A DNA stretch of 6,233 nt, from the NCBI GenBank assembly GCA_013696065.1, contig JACCZJ010000258.1, positions 1-6,233 of the forward strand, given 5' to 3'. Position 1 is the stretch's first letter; each line of letters opens with the position of its first letter. The position numbers and the translations under genes are program-made. Source of the stretch: Nocardioidaceae bacterium (GTDB taxonomy: Bacteria > Actinomycetota > Actinomycetes > Propionibacteriales > Nocardioidaceae). The notes below the pieces were generated by a model. It saw only the letters and a list, made by a program, of their open reading frames with translations. It was not told the origin of the DNA and ran no database searches. Shown here piece after piece: positions 1-5,285 of the stretch.

Positions 1-2292
1 GGACAGGGCGGCACTGGCCACATCGACCGCGTCGACGCCGGCGTCGATCGCCGACAACAACGTGGCCAGTTGGCCGCCCGGTGTGTCATGGGTATGCAGG
101 TGCACGGGAAGGTCGAACCGCTCGCGCAGGGCAGTGACGAGTGTCCGGGCAGCCGGCGCCCTCAGCAGACCCGCCATGTCCTTGATGGCGAGCACTTGGG
201 CGCCGGTCTCGACGATGCGCTCGGCCAGCGCGAGGTAGTAGTCGAGCGTGTAGAGAGTCTCGCCGGGGTTGGACAGGTCGCCGGTGTAGCACAAGGCCAC
301 CTCAGCGATGGTCGTGTTCGTGGCCAGCACGGACTCGATGGCGGGTCTCATCTGTTCGACATCGTTGAGCGCGTCGAAGATGCGGAAGATGTCGATGCCG
401 GTCGCGGCCGCCTCGGCGACGAAGGCGTCCGTCACCTCCGTCGGGTAGGGCGTGTAGCCGACGGTGTTGCGGCCGCGCAGCAGCATCTGCAGACACAGAT
501 TGGGCACGGCCTCGCGGAGGGCGGCGAGCCGCTCCCACGGGTCCTCGGCGAGGAAGCGCAGCGCCACGTCGTACGTCGCACCGCCCCACGCTTCGAGGGA
601 CAGCAGCTCCGGCGTCAGTCGGCATACGTGTCCAGCCGCTGCGACGAGGTCGCGGGTTCGGACGCGGGTGGCGAGCAAGGACTGGTGGGCGTCACGCATG
701 GTTGTGTCGGTGACGGCCACAGCGGTCTGGTCACGCAAGGCCTGCGCGAATCGGCCCGGACCGAGGTCGAGCAGTCTGTTTCGCGACCCGTCAGGGGGCG
801 CTGTGTTCAAGTCCAGCGGCGGCAACTTGCTGGTGGGGTCGACGCTGGCCGGCGCATCGCCGTACGGCTTGTTGACCGTGACGTCAGCCAGATAGTCGAG
901 CAGCCGGGTCCCCCGGTCGGCTGAGGAGCGGGCGGTGAGCAGGCTCGGGTGCTGCTCGATGAACGACGTGGTCACACGGCCCGCTCGGAAGTCGGGGTGG
1001 TCGAGCACTGCCTGGAGGAACGAGATGTTGGTGGCGACACCGCGGATGCGGAACTCGGCGATGGCTCGCCTCGCCCGGGCGGCGGCAATCTCGAAGGTCC
1101 GGCCGCGACACGTCAGTTTGGTCAGCAGCGAGTCGAAGTGCGCGGAGACCTCTGCTCCGGTGTACGTCGTCCCACCGTCCAGGCGGATCCCCGCGCCGCC
1201 GGGGGAGCGGTAGGCGGTGATGCGACCGGTGTCGGGTCGGAAGTTGTTGGCGGGGTCTTCGGTCGTGATGCGACATTGCAACGCGGCCCCGCGAACCCGG
1301 ATGTCGGCCTGTCGAAGCCCCAAGTCGGCCAGGGTTTCCCCCGCCGCGATTCGGAGCTGTGACTGGACGAGGTCGACGTCGGTGACCTCCTCCGTGATGG
1401 TGTGCTCGACCTGGATTCGCGGGTTCATCTCGATGAATACGTGTTTGCCGTCAGGGTCGACCAGGAACTCGACGGTGCCCGCGTTGCGGTAGCCGATCTC
1501 CTTCGCGAAAGCCACTGCGTCGGCACAGATGCGCTCGCGCAGCGCGGGGTCGAGATTGGGTGCAGGTGCCACCTCCACCACTTTTTGATGGCGCCGCTGC
1601 AGGGAGCAGTCTCGCTCGAAGAGGTGGATGACGTTGCCTTCGGCGTCGGCGAGGATCTGCACCTCGATGTGACGCGGATCGAGAACCGCCTCCTCCACGA
1701 ACACCGTGGAGTCACCGAAGGCACCGTCGGCCTCACGCATGGCTGCCTCGACGGCTTCTCGCAGCTTGCTCGGGTCATCGACCCGTCGCATGCCTCGCCC
1801 GCCACCGCCCGCCACCGCCTTGACGAAGACGGGGAAGGTGAGATCGGCTGCTGCCGCACAGATCGTGTCGGCGTCGCGCGACGGCTCTATGTTGGCCAGC
1901 ACCGGTACGCCGACGGCCCGGGCTGCCGCCACGGCGCTGGACTTGTTACCGGTCAGGCGAAGCACCCGGCTGGTTGGCCCGACGAACGTGATCCCAGCCG
2001 CGTCGCACGCCTCGGCAAGCGCCGGGTTCTCGGACAGGAAACCGTAACCGGGGTAGACCGCCTCGGCGCCCGAGCGTTGGGCGGCGGCGACGATCTCGGC
2101 CGGGTCGAGGTAGGCCCGCACCGGATGCCCCAGCTCGCCGATCTCATAGGCCTCGTCAGCCTTGAGGCGGTGCTCTGAGCCGCGATCCTCGTGCGGGAAA
2201 ACCGCGACGGTCTTAGCGCCCAGCTCGTATGCCGCTCGGAACGCCCGGACCGCGATCTCGCCCCGGTTGGCCACCAACACCTTGGAGAACAT
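1..2292 (-). CDS. pyc: pyruvate carboxylase, N-terminal 764 codons (3' end outside window)
   Basis: Pyruvate carboxylase makes oxaloacetate from pyruvate, bicarbonate and ATP in the cytoplasm through carboxybiotin (anaplerosis). The frame is open without a stop from ATG 2292 to the left edge. Residues about 2-445 form the biotin carboxylase module: N-terminal KVLVANRGEIAVR, ATP-grasp glycine loop K158-GGGGRG-M168, DCSLQRRHQK with catalytic-type C229, and EMNPRIQVEH with E288, N290 and R292. Residues about 525-764 start the carboxyltransferase: TTMRDAHQS around M532, QMLLRGRN with pyruvate-contacting-type R606, FDALND at 639-644, IKDMAG with K704 at the carbamylated, metal-binding lysine position, and HLHTHD with metal ligand-type H733 and H735. 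The allosteric/linker region and biotinyl domain (about 360 more residues in a usual protein of about 1,130) lie beyond the window. An in-frame TAA four codons upstream (2302-2304) makes ATG 2292 the first possible start. No Shine-Dalgarno is visible. It follows the accA3-like gene by 74 bp on the same strand, so co-transcription is possible. Confidence 0.97.
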   Translation of the reverse strand, partial: MFSKVLVANRGEIAVRAFRAAYELGAKTVAVFPHEDRGSEHRLKADEAYEIGELGHPVRAYLDPAEIVAAAQRSGAEAVYPGYGFLSENPALAEACDAAGITFVGPTSRVLRLTGNKSSAVAAARAVGVPVLANIEPSRDADTICAAAADLTFPVFVKAVAGGGGRGMRRVDDPSKLREAVEAAMREADGAFGDSTVFVEEAVLDPRHIEVQILADAEGNVIHLFERDCSLQRRHQKVVEVAPAPNLDPALRERICADAVAFAKEIGYRNAGTVEFLVDPDGKHVFIEMNPRIQVEHTITEEVTDVDLVQSQLRIAAGETLADLGLRQADIRVRGAALQCRITTEDPANNFRPDTGRITAYRSPGGAGIRLDGGTTYTGAEVSAHFDSLLTKLTCRGRTFEIAAARARRAIAEFRIRGVATNISFLQAVLDHPDFRAGRVTTSFIEQHPSLLTARSSADRGTRLLDYLADVTVNKPYGDAPASVDPTSKLPPLDLNTAPPDGSRNRLLDLGPGRFAQALRDQTAVAVTDTTMRDAHQSLLATRVRTRDLVAAAGHVCRLTPELLSLEAWGGATYDVALRFLAEDPWERLAALREAVPNLCLQMLLRGRNTVGYTPYPTEVTDAFVAEAAATGIDIFRIFDALNDVEQMRPAIESVLATNTTIAEVALCYTGDLSNPGETLYTLDYYLALAERIVETGAQVLAIKDMAGLLRAPAARTLVTALRERFDLPVHLHTHDTPGGQLATLLSAIDAGVDAVDVASAALS

Positions 2293-2366
2293 GCCTGGAG
2301 ATTAGTACGGGTGTGTGTCGCCCGCGTCTCACGTCCCGGCGGGAGGGGGCAGCGAGATCTTCTGGG
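2293..2366 (-). promoter_or_regulatory. accA3-pyc intergenic gap with a candidate leaderless pyc promoter
   Basis: This gap has no purine-rich ribosome site in front of pyc. Reading toward pyc, an ACTAAT hexamer (plus-strand 2301-2306, four of six matches to TATAAT) ends eight bases before the ATG. That is about where a -10 box would sit if transcription began at or next to the start codon. Leaderless genes are common in actinobacteria. I see no convincing -35 element. The alternative is read-through from accA3 with weak initiation. Short GC palindromes here (for example TCCCG-C-CGGGA) have no T-tract and I do not call them a terminator. Confidence 0.25.
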
Positions 2367-4127
2367 TTAGTCCTTGATCTCGCACAGTGTGGCGCCGGTC
2401 GCGACGGTGGCGCCCACCACAGCGCTGAGCCCCGTCACGGTGCCGTCCTTGTGAGCGTTGATCGGCTGCTCCATCTTCATCGCCTCGAGTACGACGACGA
2501 GGTCGCCCTTGCTCACAGCCTGGCCATCCTCGACGGCGAGCTTGACGATCGTGCCCTGCATGGGGGCAGTCAACGCGTCACCACTTATGGCGGCCCCCGC
2601 CTTCTTGCTCACTGAGCGTTTGGCTGGCTTGGCGCCACGTGAGGCGTTCGAGAATCCTGCGCCGAGGCCGGCGGGTAGCGACACGACGAGGCGTTTGCCG
2701 TCCACCTCGACCGCGACAGTCTCACGTTCGGGCGGCTCGCCGGAGGTGGTCTCTCCGGCATACGCCGGGATGGTGTTGACGAACTCGGTCTCGATCCAGC
2801 TCGTGTGGATGCCGAAAGACTTGCTGTCTCCCACGAAGGCGGGGTCGTCGACGACGGCACGGTGAAACGGTATGACGGTCGGCATCCCGTAGACGACGAA
2901 CTCGTCGAGCGCCCGACGTGATCTGGCCAGCGCATGCTCGCGACTGTTGCCGGTCACGATCAGCTTGGCCACGAGGGAGTCGAACGATCCTGGCACCGTC
3001 TCGCCCTCGTCGTAGCCGCCATCGAGGCGGACGCCGGGCCCCGACGGGACGTGCCACGTGGTGAGCGTGCCTGGGGCTGGCATGAAGTTGCGCCCGGGGT
3101 CTTCGGCGTTGATGCGGAACTCGATGGAGTGGCCGGTGACCTGCGGATCGTCGTAACCGAGCTCTTCACCGGCGGCGATGCGGAACATCTCACGCACGAG
3201 GTCGATCCGGGTCACCTCCTCGGTGACAGGGTGCTCAACCTGAAGGCGCGTGTTGACCTCGAGGAACGAGATGGTGCCGTCCTGGCCGACGAGGAATTCG
3301 CACGTGCCGGCTCCGACATATCCCGCCTCTTTGAGGATGGCTCTGGAGGAGTCGTAGAGCGTTGCGATCTGCTCGGTGGAGAGGTATGGCGCGGGGGCCT
3401 CCTCGACCAGCTTCTGGTGGCGCCGCTGCAACGAGCAATCCCGTGTGGAGACGACGACGACGTTGCCGTGGGAGTCGGCCAGGCATTGGGTCTCGACGTG
3501 GCGGGGCCTGTCGAGGTAGCGCTCGACGAAGCACTCGCCGCGGCCGAAGGCGGCCACCGCCTCACGCACGGCCGACTCGTACAGCTCAGCCACCTCGCCT
3601 TCGTGGCGAGCCACCTTGAGGCCCCGGCCGCCGCCACCGAAGGCGGCCTTGATCGCGATCGGGAGGCCGTGTTCGCGGGCGAAGGCGACCACCTCGTCGG
3701 CGCCGCTCACCGGGTCGGCGGTCCCGGCCACCAGCGGTGCGCCCACCTTCTGGGCGATGTGGCGGGCCTGCACCTTGTCGCCGAGTGCGTCGATGGCCGC
3801 CGGCGGAGGCCCGATCCAGGTCAGGCCAGCGTCGAGCACGGCCTGCGCGCACGCGGAGTTCTCGGCCAGGAAGCCGTAGCCGGGGTGCACTGAGTCGGCC
3901 CCTGCCCGCTGTGCGACATCGAGGATCTTGTCCGTCGAGAGGTAGGACTCGGCGGGGGTTGCTCCCCCGAGGGAATAGGCCTCGTCGGCGAGTCGGACGA
4001 ACAATGCGTCGCGGTCCGGCTCGGCATACACGGCCACACTGGAGATGCCGGCGTCTTTGCATGCCCGGATGACACGCACAGCGATCTCGCCGCGATTTGC
4101 GACCAAGACCTTGTTCAGCTCGGGCAC
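2367..4127 (-). CDS. accA3: acetyl-/propionyl-CoA carboxylase alpha subunit (biotin carboxylase + biotin carrier), AccA3-like
   Basis: This subunit carboxylates its own biotin with ATP and bicarbonate. It then hands the carboxyl group to a separate beta subunit (AccD/PccB type) that acts on acetyl-, propionyl- or longer acyl-CoAs, feeding malonyl-CoA and methylmalonyl-CoA to lipid synthesis; no beta gene is in the window. The 586 residues show the biotin carboxylase module at about 1-445 (KVLVANRGEIAVRVIRA, K160-AAFGGGGRG loop, DCSLQRRHQK with C231, EVNTRLQVEH with E290, N292 and R294). A Lys/Arg/Ala-rich linker covers about 496-513, and a biotinyl domain covers about 515-586 with EAMKM and biotin-accepting K551, 35 residues from the end as usual. 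The length of about 590 and the lack of an extra BT domain favour AccA3/AccA2 over methylcrotonyl-CoA carboxylase alpha. I chose GTG 4127 because AGGAGGG lies just upstream (4131-4137) and the conserved N-terminus follows at once. The frame stays open to 4580, but that extension is Arg/Pro-rich noise antisense to another gene. The exact acyl substrate is inferred. Confidence 0.93.
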   Translation of the reverse strand: MPELNKVLVANRGEIAVRVIRACKDAGISSVAVYAEPDRDALFVRLADEAYSLGGATPAESYLSTDKILDVAQRAGADSVHPGYGFLAENSACAQAVLDAGLTWIGPPPAAIDALGDKVQARHIAQKVGAPLVAGTADPVSGADEVVAFAREHGLPIAIKAAFGGGGRGLKVARHEGEVAELYESAVREAVAAFGRGECFVERYLDRPRHVETQCLADSHGNVVVVSTRDCSLQRRHQKLVEEAPAPYLSTEQIATLYDSSRAILKEAGYVGAGTCEFLVGQDGTISFLEVNTRLQVEHPVTEEVTRIDLVREMFRIAAGEELGYDDPQVTGHSIEFRINAEDPGRNFMPAPGTLTTWHVPSGPGVRLDGGYDEGETVPGSFDSLVAKLIVTGNSREHALARSRRALDEFVVYGMPTVIPFHRAVVDDPAFVGDSKSFGIHTSWIETEFVNTIPAYAGETTSGEPPERETVAVEVDGKRLVVSLPAGLGAGFSNASRGAKPAKRSVSKKAGAAISGDALTAPMQGTIVKLAVEDGQAVSKGDLVVVLEAMKMEQPINAHKDGTVTGLSAVVGATVATGATLCEIKD

Positions 4128-4130
4128 GTA

Positions 4131-4137
4131 CCCTCCT
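4131..4137 (-). promoter_or_regulatory. ribosome binding site that sets the GTG start of accA3
   Basis: Read on the minus strand this is AGGAGGG, three bases before GTG 4127, with the core GGAGG at four bases. The spacing is slightly short but the match is strong. It decides against the longer open frame that continues upstream to 4580. Confidence 0.75.
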
Positions 4138-4161
4138 CGACGACTGCGTTGGTGACTCGGC

Positions 4162-4167
4162 AGTCTA
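4162..4167 (-). promoter_or_regulatory. candidate -10 box for accA3
   Basis: TAGACT on the minus strand keeps the TA...T frame of an actinobacterial SigA -10 element. It would start a transcript near 4155 with a leader of about 28 bases before GTG 4127. No good -35 is visible, so this rests on position and hexamer only. Confidence 0.35.
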
Positions 4168-4203
4168 GGGCGAACGCCTCGAATCGTGGTCGAAGGCGCT
4201 GCC

Positions 4204-4251
4204 TCCGGCACTGCCCGATGCAGCGCGGGTTGCATCCGGCGCTGCCCGATG
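4204..4251. repeat. 17-bp direct repeat, 31-bp period
   Basis: TCCGGCACTGCCCGATG (4204-4220) recurs as TCCGGCGCTGCCCGATG (4235-4251), 16 of 17 identical. The start-to-start distance of 31 bp is close to three helical turns, so two proteins bound here would face the same side of the DNA. It overlaps the inverted repeat at 4213-4240. Confidence 0.7.
4213..4240. promoter_or_regulatory. imperfect inverted repeat in divergent promoter region, candidate operator
   Basis: The arms GCCCGATGCA (4213-4222) and TGCATCCGGC (4231-4240) are complementary at 9 of 10 positions, including a perfect inner GATGCA/TGCATC pair, around an 8-base centre. It lies between the two candidate -10 boxes of the divergent accA3-like gene and the acidic-repeat gene. 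This is the usual location for a regulator binding site acting on both promoters. I do not recognise the motif as a known operator. A transcript hairpin is the alternative, but it would lie upstream of both proposed start sites. Confidence 0.4.
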
Positions 4252-4264
4252 ATCCGCGCGGGCC

Positions 4265-4270
4265 TAGAGT
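4265..4270 (+). promoter_or_regulatory. candidate -10 box for the acidic-repeat gene
   Basis: TAGAGT fits the TANNNT pattern and would start a transcript near 4277, about 30 bases before ATG 4307. The second copy of the direct repeat (4235-4251) covers the place where a -35 would sit. No recognisable -35 hexamer is present there, which would suit an activator-dependent or weak promoter. Confidence 0.3.
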
Positions 4271-4306
4271 GACTAGCCGAGACTGTCCGGGACGTAGGGA
4301 GGCACC

Positions 4307-4603
4307 ATGAACGGCTCACACGATGCCGAAGCAGGCGATTCGTCGACTTCGAGGTCTCACGACCACGACTCCGAGGATCAGCCGTACGAAGACTACGAGC
4401 ACGGCGTCTTCGACCAGGGTCAGCCGGAGGACGACGACGAAGGCCAGAGCGTCTTCGACCAAGACGAGCCCGAGGATGTGAACCGACCGGGTCAGGGGCA
4501 ATATGACCAGGGGCACGCGGAGGATCCGGCCAATCCTGGCCAAGGGGTATTCGACCAGGGCCACCAGGATGAGCAAGCACACGATCGGCACCGCGCCCCG
4601 TAA
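4307..4603 (+). CDS. small acidic repeat protein of unknown function (98 aa)
   Basis: I do not recognise this protein. It has an ATG start preceded by GGGAGG (4297-4302) with four bases between, a good ribosome site. It is extremely rich in Asp, Glu, Gln, Gly and His, lacks cysteine, signal peptide and membrane segments, and should be intrinsically disordered and soluble. Residues 33-92 form four degenerate tandem units of 15-16 residues (starts at about 33, 48, 64 and 80) with the core [GS]-x-[FY]-D-Q-[GD], followed by an acidic ED pair in the first three and ending near PGQ. The aromatic-Asp-Gln core is the most conserved part, and a degenerate fifth YEDYEHG motif lies at 27-33. The gene is transcribed away from the accA3-like gene and convergent with the MerR gene. 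The conserved core despite varied codons suggests selection on protein. Function, partner and family are unknown; a disordered binding or metal/cation-interacting role is only a guess. Confidence 0.72.
   Translation: MNGSHDAEAGDSSTSRSHDHDSEDQPYEDYEHGVFDQGQPEDDDEGQSVFDQDEPEDVNRPGQGQYDQGHAEDPANPGQGVFDQGHQDEQAHDRHRAP
4403..4582 (+). repeat. four degenerate coding repeats of about 48 bp inside the acidic protein gene
   Basis: Each unit encodes one aromatic-Asp-Gln segment. The DNA copies share a TTCGACCA-type core (a TATGACCA variant in unit three) and then a GAGGA- or GGATGA-type acidic stretch. The first unit is 45 bp and the next two are 48 bp; the last is truncated or degenerate. Copies have drifted at third positions, so this is an old repeat rather than a recent slippage product. 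Confidence 0.7.
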
Positions 4604-4627
4604 GCGGACGCCAGTCATCGGCCTTCG

Positions 4628-4648
4628 GCCACGAGCTAGCGGCGTGGC
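4628..4648. terminator. GC hairpin between convergent genes, possible bidirectional terminator
   Basis: GCCACG (4628-4633) and CGTGGC (4643-4648) form a perfect 6-bp stem with a 9-base loop, between the stop at 4603 and the MerR stop at 4677. A second small stem, GGCC-TTC-GGCC (4620-4630), overlaps it. There is no T-tract on either side. The call relies on position between convergent genes, and many actinobacterial terminators lack a T-tract. Confidence 0.3.
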
Positions 4649-4656
4649 GGAGTCCG

Positions 4657-4686
4657 GGCTGAGGCTGAGGCTGAGGCTAAGGCTGG
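4657..4686. repeat. GGCTGA hexamer array, five units
   Basis: Three exact GGCTGA copies are followed by GGCTAA and GGCTGG, making a 30-bp short tandem repeat. It straddles the stop codon of the MerR gene (4677-4679), so copy-number change would alter only that gene's 3' flank or the last few residues. Confidence 0.8.
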
Positions 4687-5105
4687 AGGCGCCCTAGATC
4701 GTCTCGGCAGCGACGCTCTACTTCTTCCAGCTCCGCCAGCGTCGCGTCGATGTCTCGCCGGCGCTGCTCGAGGTCGTGTCGGCGTATGTCGATCTGCTCG
4801 AGCAGGTAGGCCAACTGCCCCGCCTCTCCGGGCTCGGCGTCATACATGTTGACGATCGTGGCGATCTCGTCGAGCGAGAAGCCGAGCCGCCGGCCACGCA
4901 GAATCAGCTCGAGCCGGACCCGGTCACGTGGGTGGAACAGCCGTGTCGTGCCTCGACGCTCCGGGCTGATCAGCCCGAGCTCCTCGTAGTGGCGGACGGT
5001 CCTCAAGGTGACGTCGAAGTGGGCAGCCACTGCAGCGATCGTCCACGCTGCTGAGTGGCTCTCGTTCCGAGTCGTGCTCCGGCCATGGTCGCGGCTCTGC
5101 GTCAT
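4677..5105 (-). CDS. MerR-family transcriptional regulator, LiuR-like (142 aa)
   Basis: A winged-helix DNA-binding regulator, probably a dimer. Residues about 21-90 carry the MerR domain: WTIAAVAAHFDVTLRTVRHYEELGLISPERRG (21-52; helix-turn-helix then wing), R55-LFHPRDR, and the LILRGRRLGFSLDEI segment (67-81). Residues 97-137 are a charged dimerisation helix ending in EERRC-like EVERRC with a single Cys133. From memory the RLxLILRGxRLGFSLxEI pattern, the helix and the C-terminal ERRC match LiuR, the branched-chain amino acid/acyl-CoA catabolism regulator described in proteobacteria. The absence of clustered cysteines argues against a metal or SoxR-type sensor. I chose ATG 5105 because AAGGAGGT stands eight bases upstream; a GTG at 5141 in the same frame has no such site and would put the N-terminus against the palindrome. 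It is divergent from the acyl-CoA dehydrogenase, its likely target. The effector, probably an acyl-CoA, is inferred. Confidence 0.9.
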   Translation of the reverse strand: MTQSRDHGRSTTRNESHSAAWTIAAVAAHFDVTLRTVRHYEELGLISPERRGTTRLFHPRDRVRLELILRGRRLGFSLDEIATIVNMYDAEPGEAGQLAYLLEQIDIRRHDLEQRRRDIDATLAELEEVERRCRDDLGRLQP

Positions 5106-5113
5106 CTTGATCC

Positions 5114-5121
5114 ACCTCCTT
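5114..5121 (-). promoter_or_regulatory. strong ribosome binding site of the MerR gene
   Basis: AAGGAGGT on the minus strand is a full anti-16S match, eight bases before ATG 5105. It fixes the start and rejects the upstream GTG at 5141. Confidence 0.88.
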
Positions 5122-5144
5122 GCTCCCTGGCCGGTTGCCACTTA

Positions 5145-5164
5145 CGCTTACGTTAACGTAAGCG
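5145..5164. promoter_or_regulatory. perfect 20-bp palindrome, candidate MerR/LiuR-like operator
   Basis: Two exact half-sites CGCTTACGTT and AACGTAAGCG meet at a TTAA centre with no spacer. An extra CTTACG half-site (5141-5146) abuts it in direct orientation. It lies 39 bases upstream of the MerR start codon and about 120 upstream of the dehydrogenase start. Dyads of the TTACGT/ACGTAA kind are, from memory, what LiuR-type regulators bind; I could not check this. A TTGCCA at 5135-5140 could be a -35 for the dehydrogenase, placing the palindrome between -35 and -10 as MerR proteins prefer, but no convincing -10 follows. Confidence 0.75.
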
Positions 5165-5199
5165 GCGCGAAGTGCGGCGCGTGTCAAGCAAACGCTCGA

Positions 5200-5250
5200 T
5201 TGGAACGAAATGGCGCCCTGGTGGGCGAGTTCGAGGCCAGATCGTTCCAA
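5200..5250 (+). repeat. 9-bp perfect inverted repeat in the dehydrogenase upstream region
   Basis: TTGGAACGA (5200-5208) and TCGTTCCAA (5242-5250) are exact reverse complements separated by 33 bases, centre to centre 42 bp or about four helical turns. They lie 36-86 bases before ATG 5286. A small hairpin (5214-5227, CGCCC-TGGT-GGGCG) nests between them. It may be a structured mRNA leader, or a pair of protein sites on the same DNA face. The motif differs from the palindrome at 5145-5164. Confidence 0.5.
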
Positions 5251-5285
5251 ACGGTGCGCCAATCCTGGCTGGTTGAGAGGTTTCC

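Noticed and set aside
70..924. Plus-strand open frame of 284 residues, and another at 1402-2178
   Set aside because: Both are antisense shadows of pyc, whose minus-strand frame carries every expected catalytic motif without interruption.
2310..2360. GC-rich palindromes downstream of accA3 as an intrinsic terminator
   Set aside because: Stems are only about 5 bp, there is no T-tract, and the next gene is co-directional 74 bp away.
2934..3893. Plus-strand open frame of 319 residues
   Set aside because: Antisense shadow of the biotin carboxylase module; its sequence has no recognisable domain and follows the GC-driven open-frame pattern.
4128..4580. In-frame extension of the AccA3-like reading frame to an ATG at 4580 (737 residues)
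   Set aside because: The extra 151 residues are Arg/Pro/Ser-rich noise antisense to the acidic-repeat gene and its promoter. AGGAGGG and the conserved N-terminus support GTG 4127.
4316..4618. Minus-strand 100-residue open frame that looks like a multi-pass membrane protein
   Set aside because: It is the exact antisense of the acidic gene. Reversed Asp, Glu and Gln codons read as Val and Leu, which creates false hydrophobic helices. The plus strand has the ribosome site and the protein-level repeat.
5106..5141. GTG at 5141 as the MerR start, giving 154 residues
   Set aside because: It lacks a good ribosome site, adds 12 residues not typical of the family, and runs up to the palindrome. AAGGAGGT fits ATG 5105 ideally.
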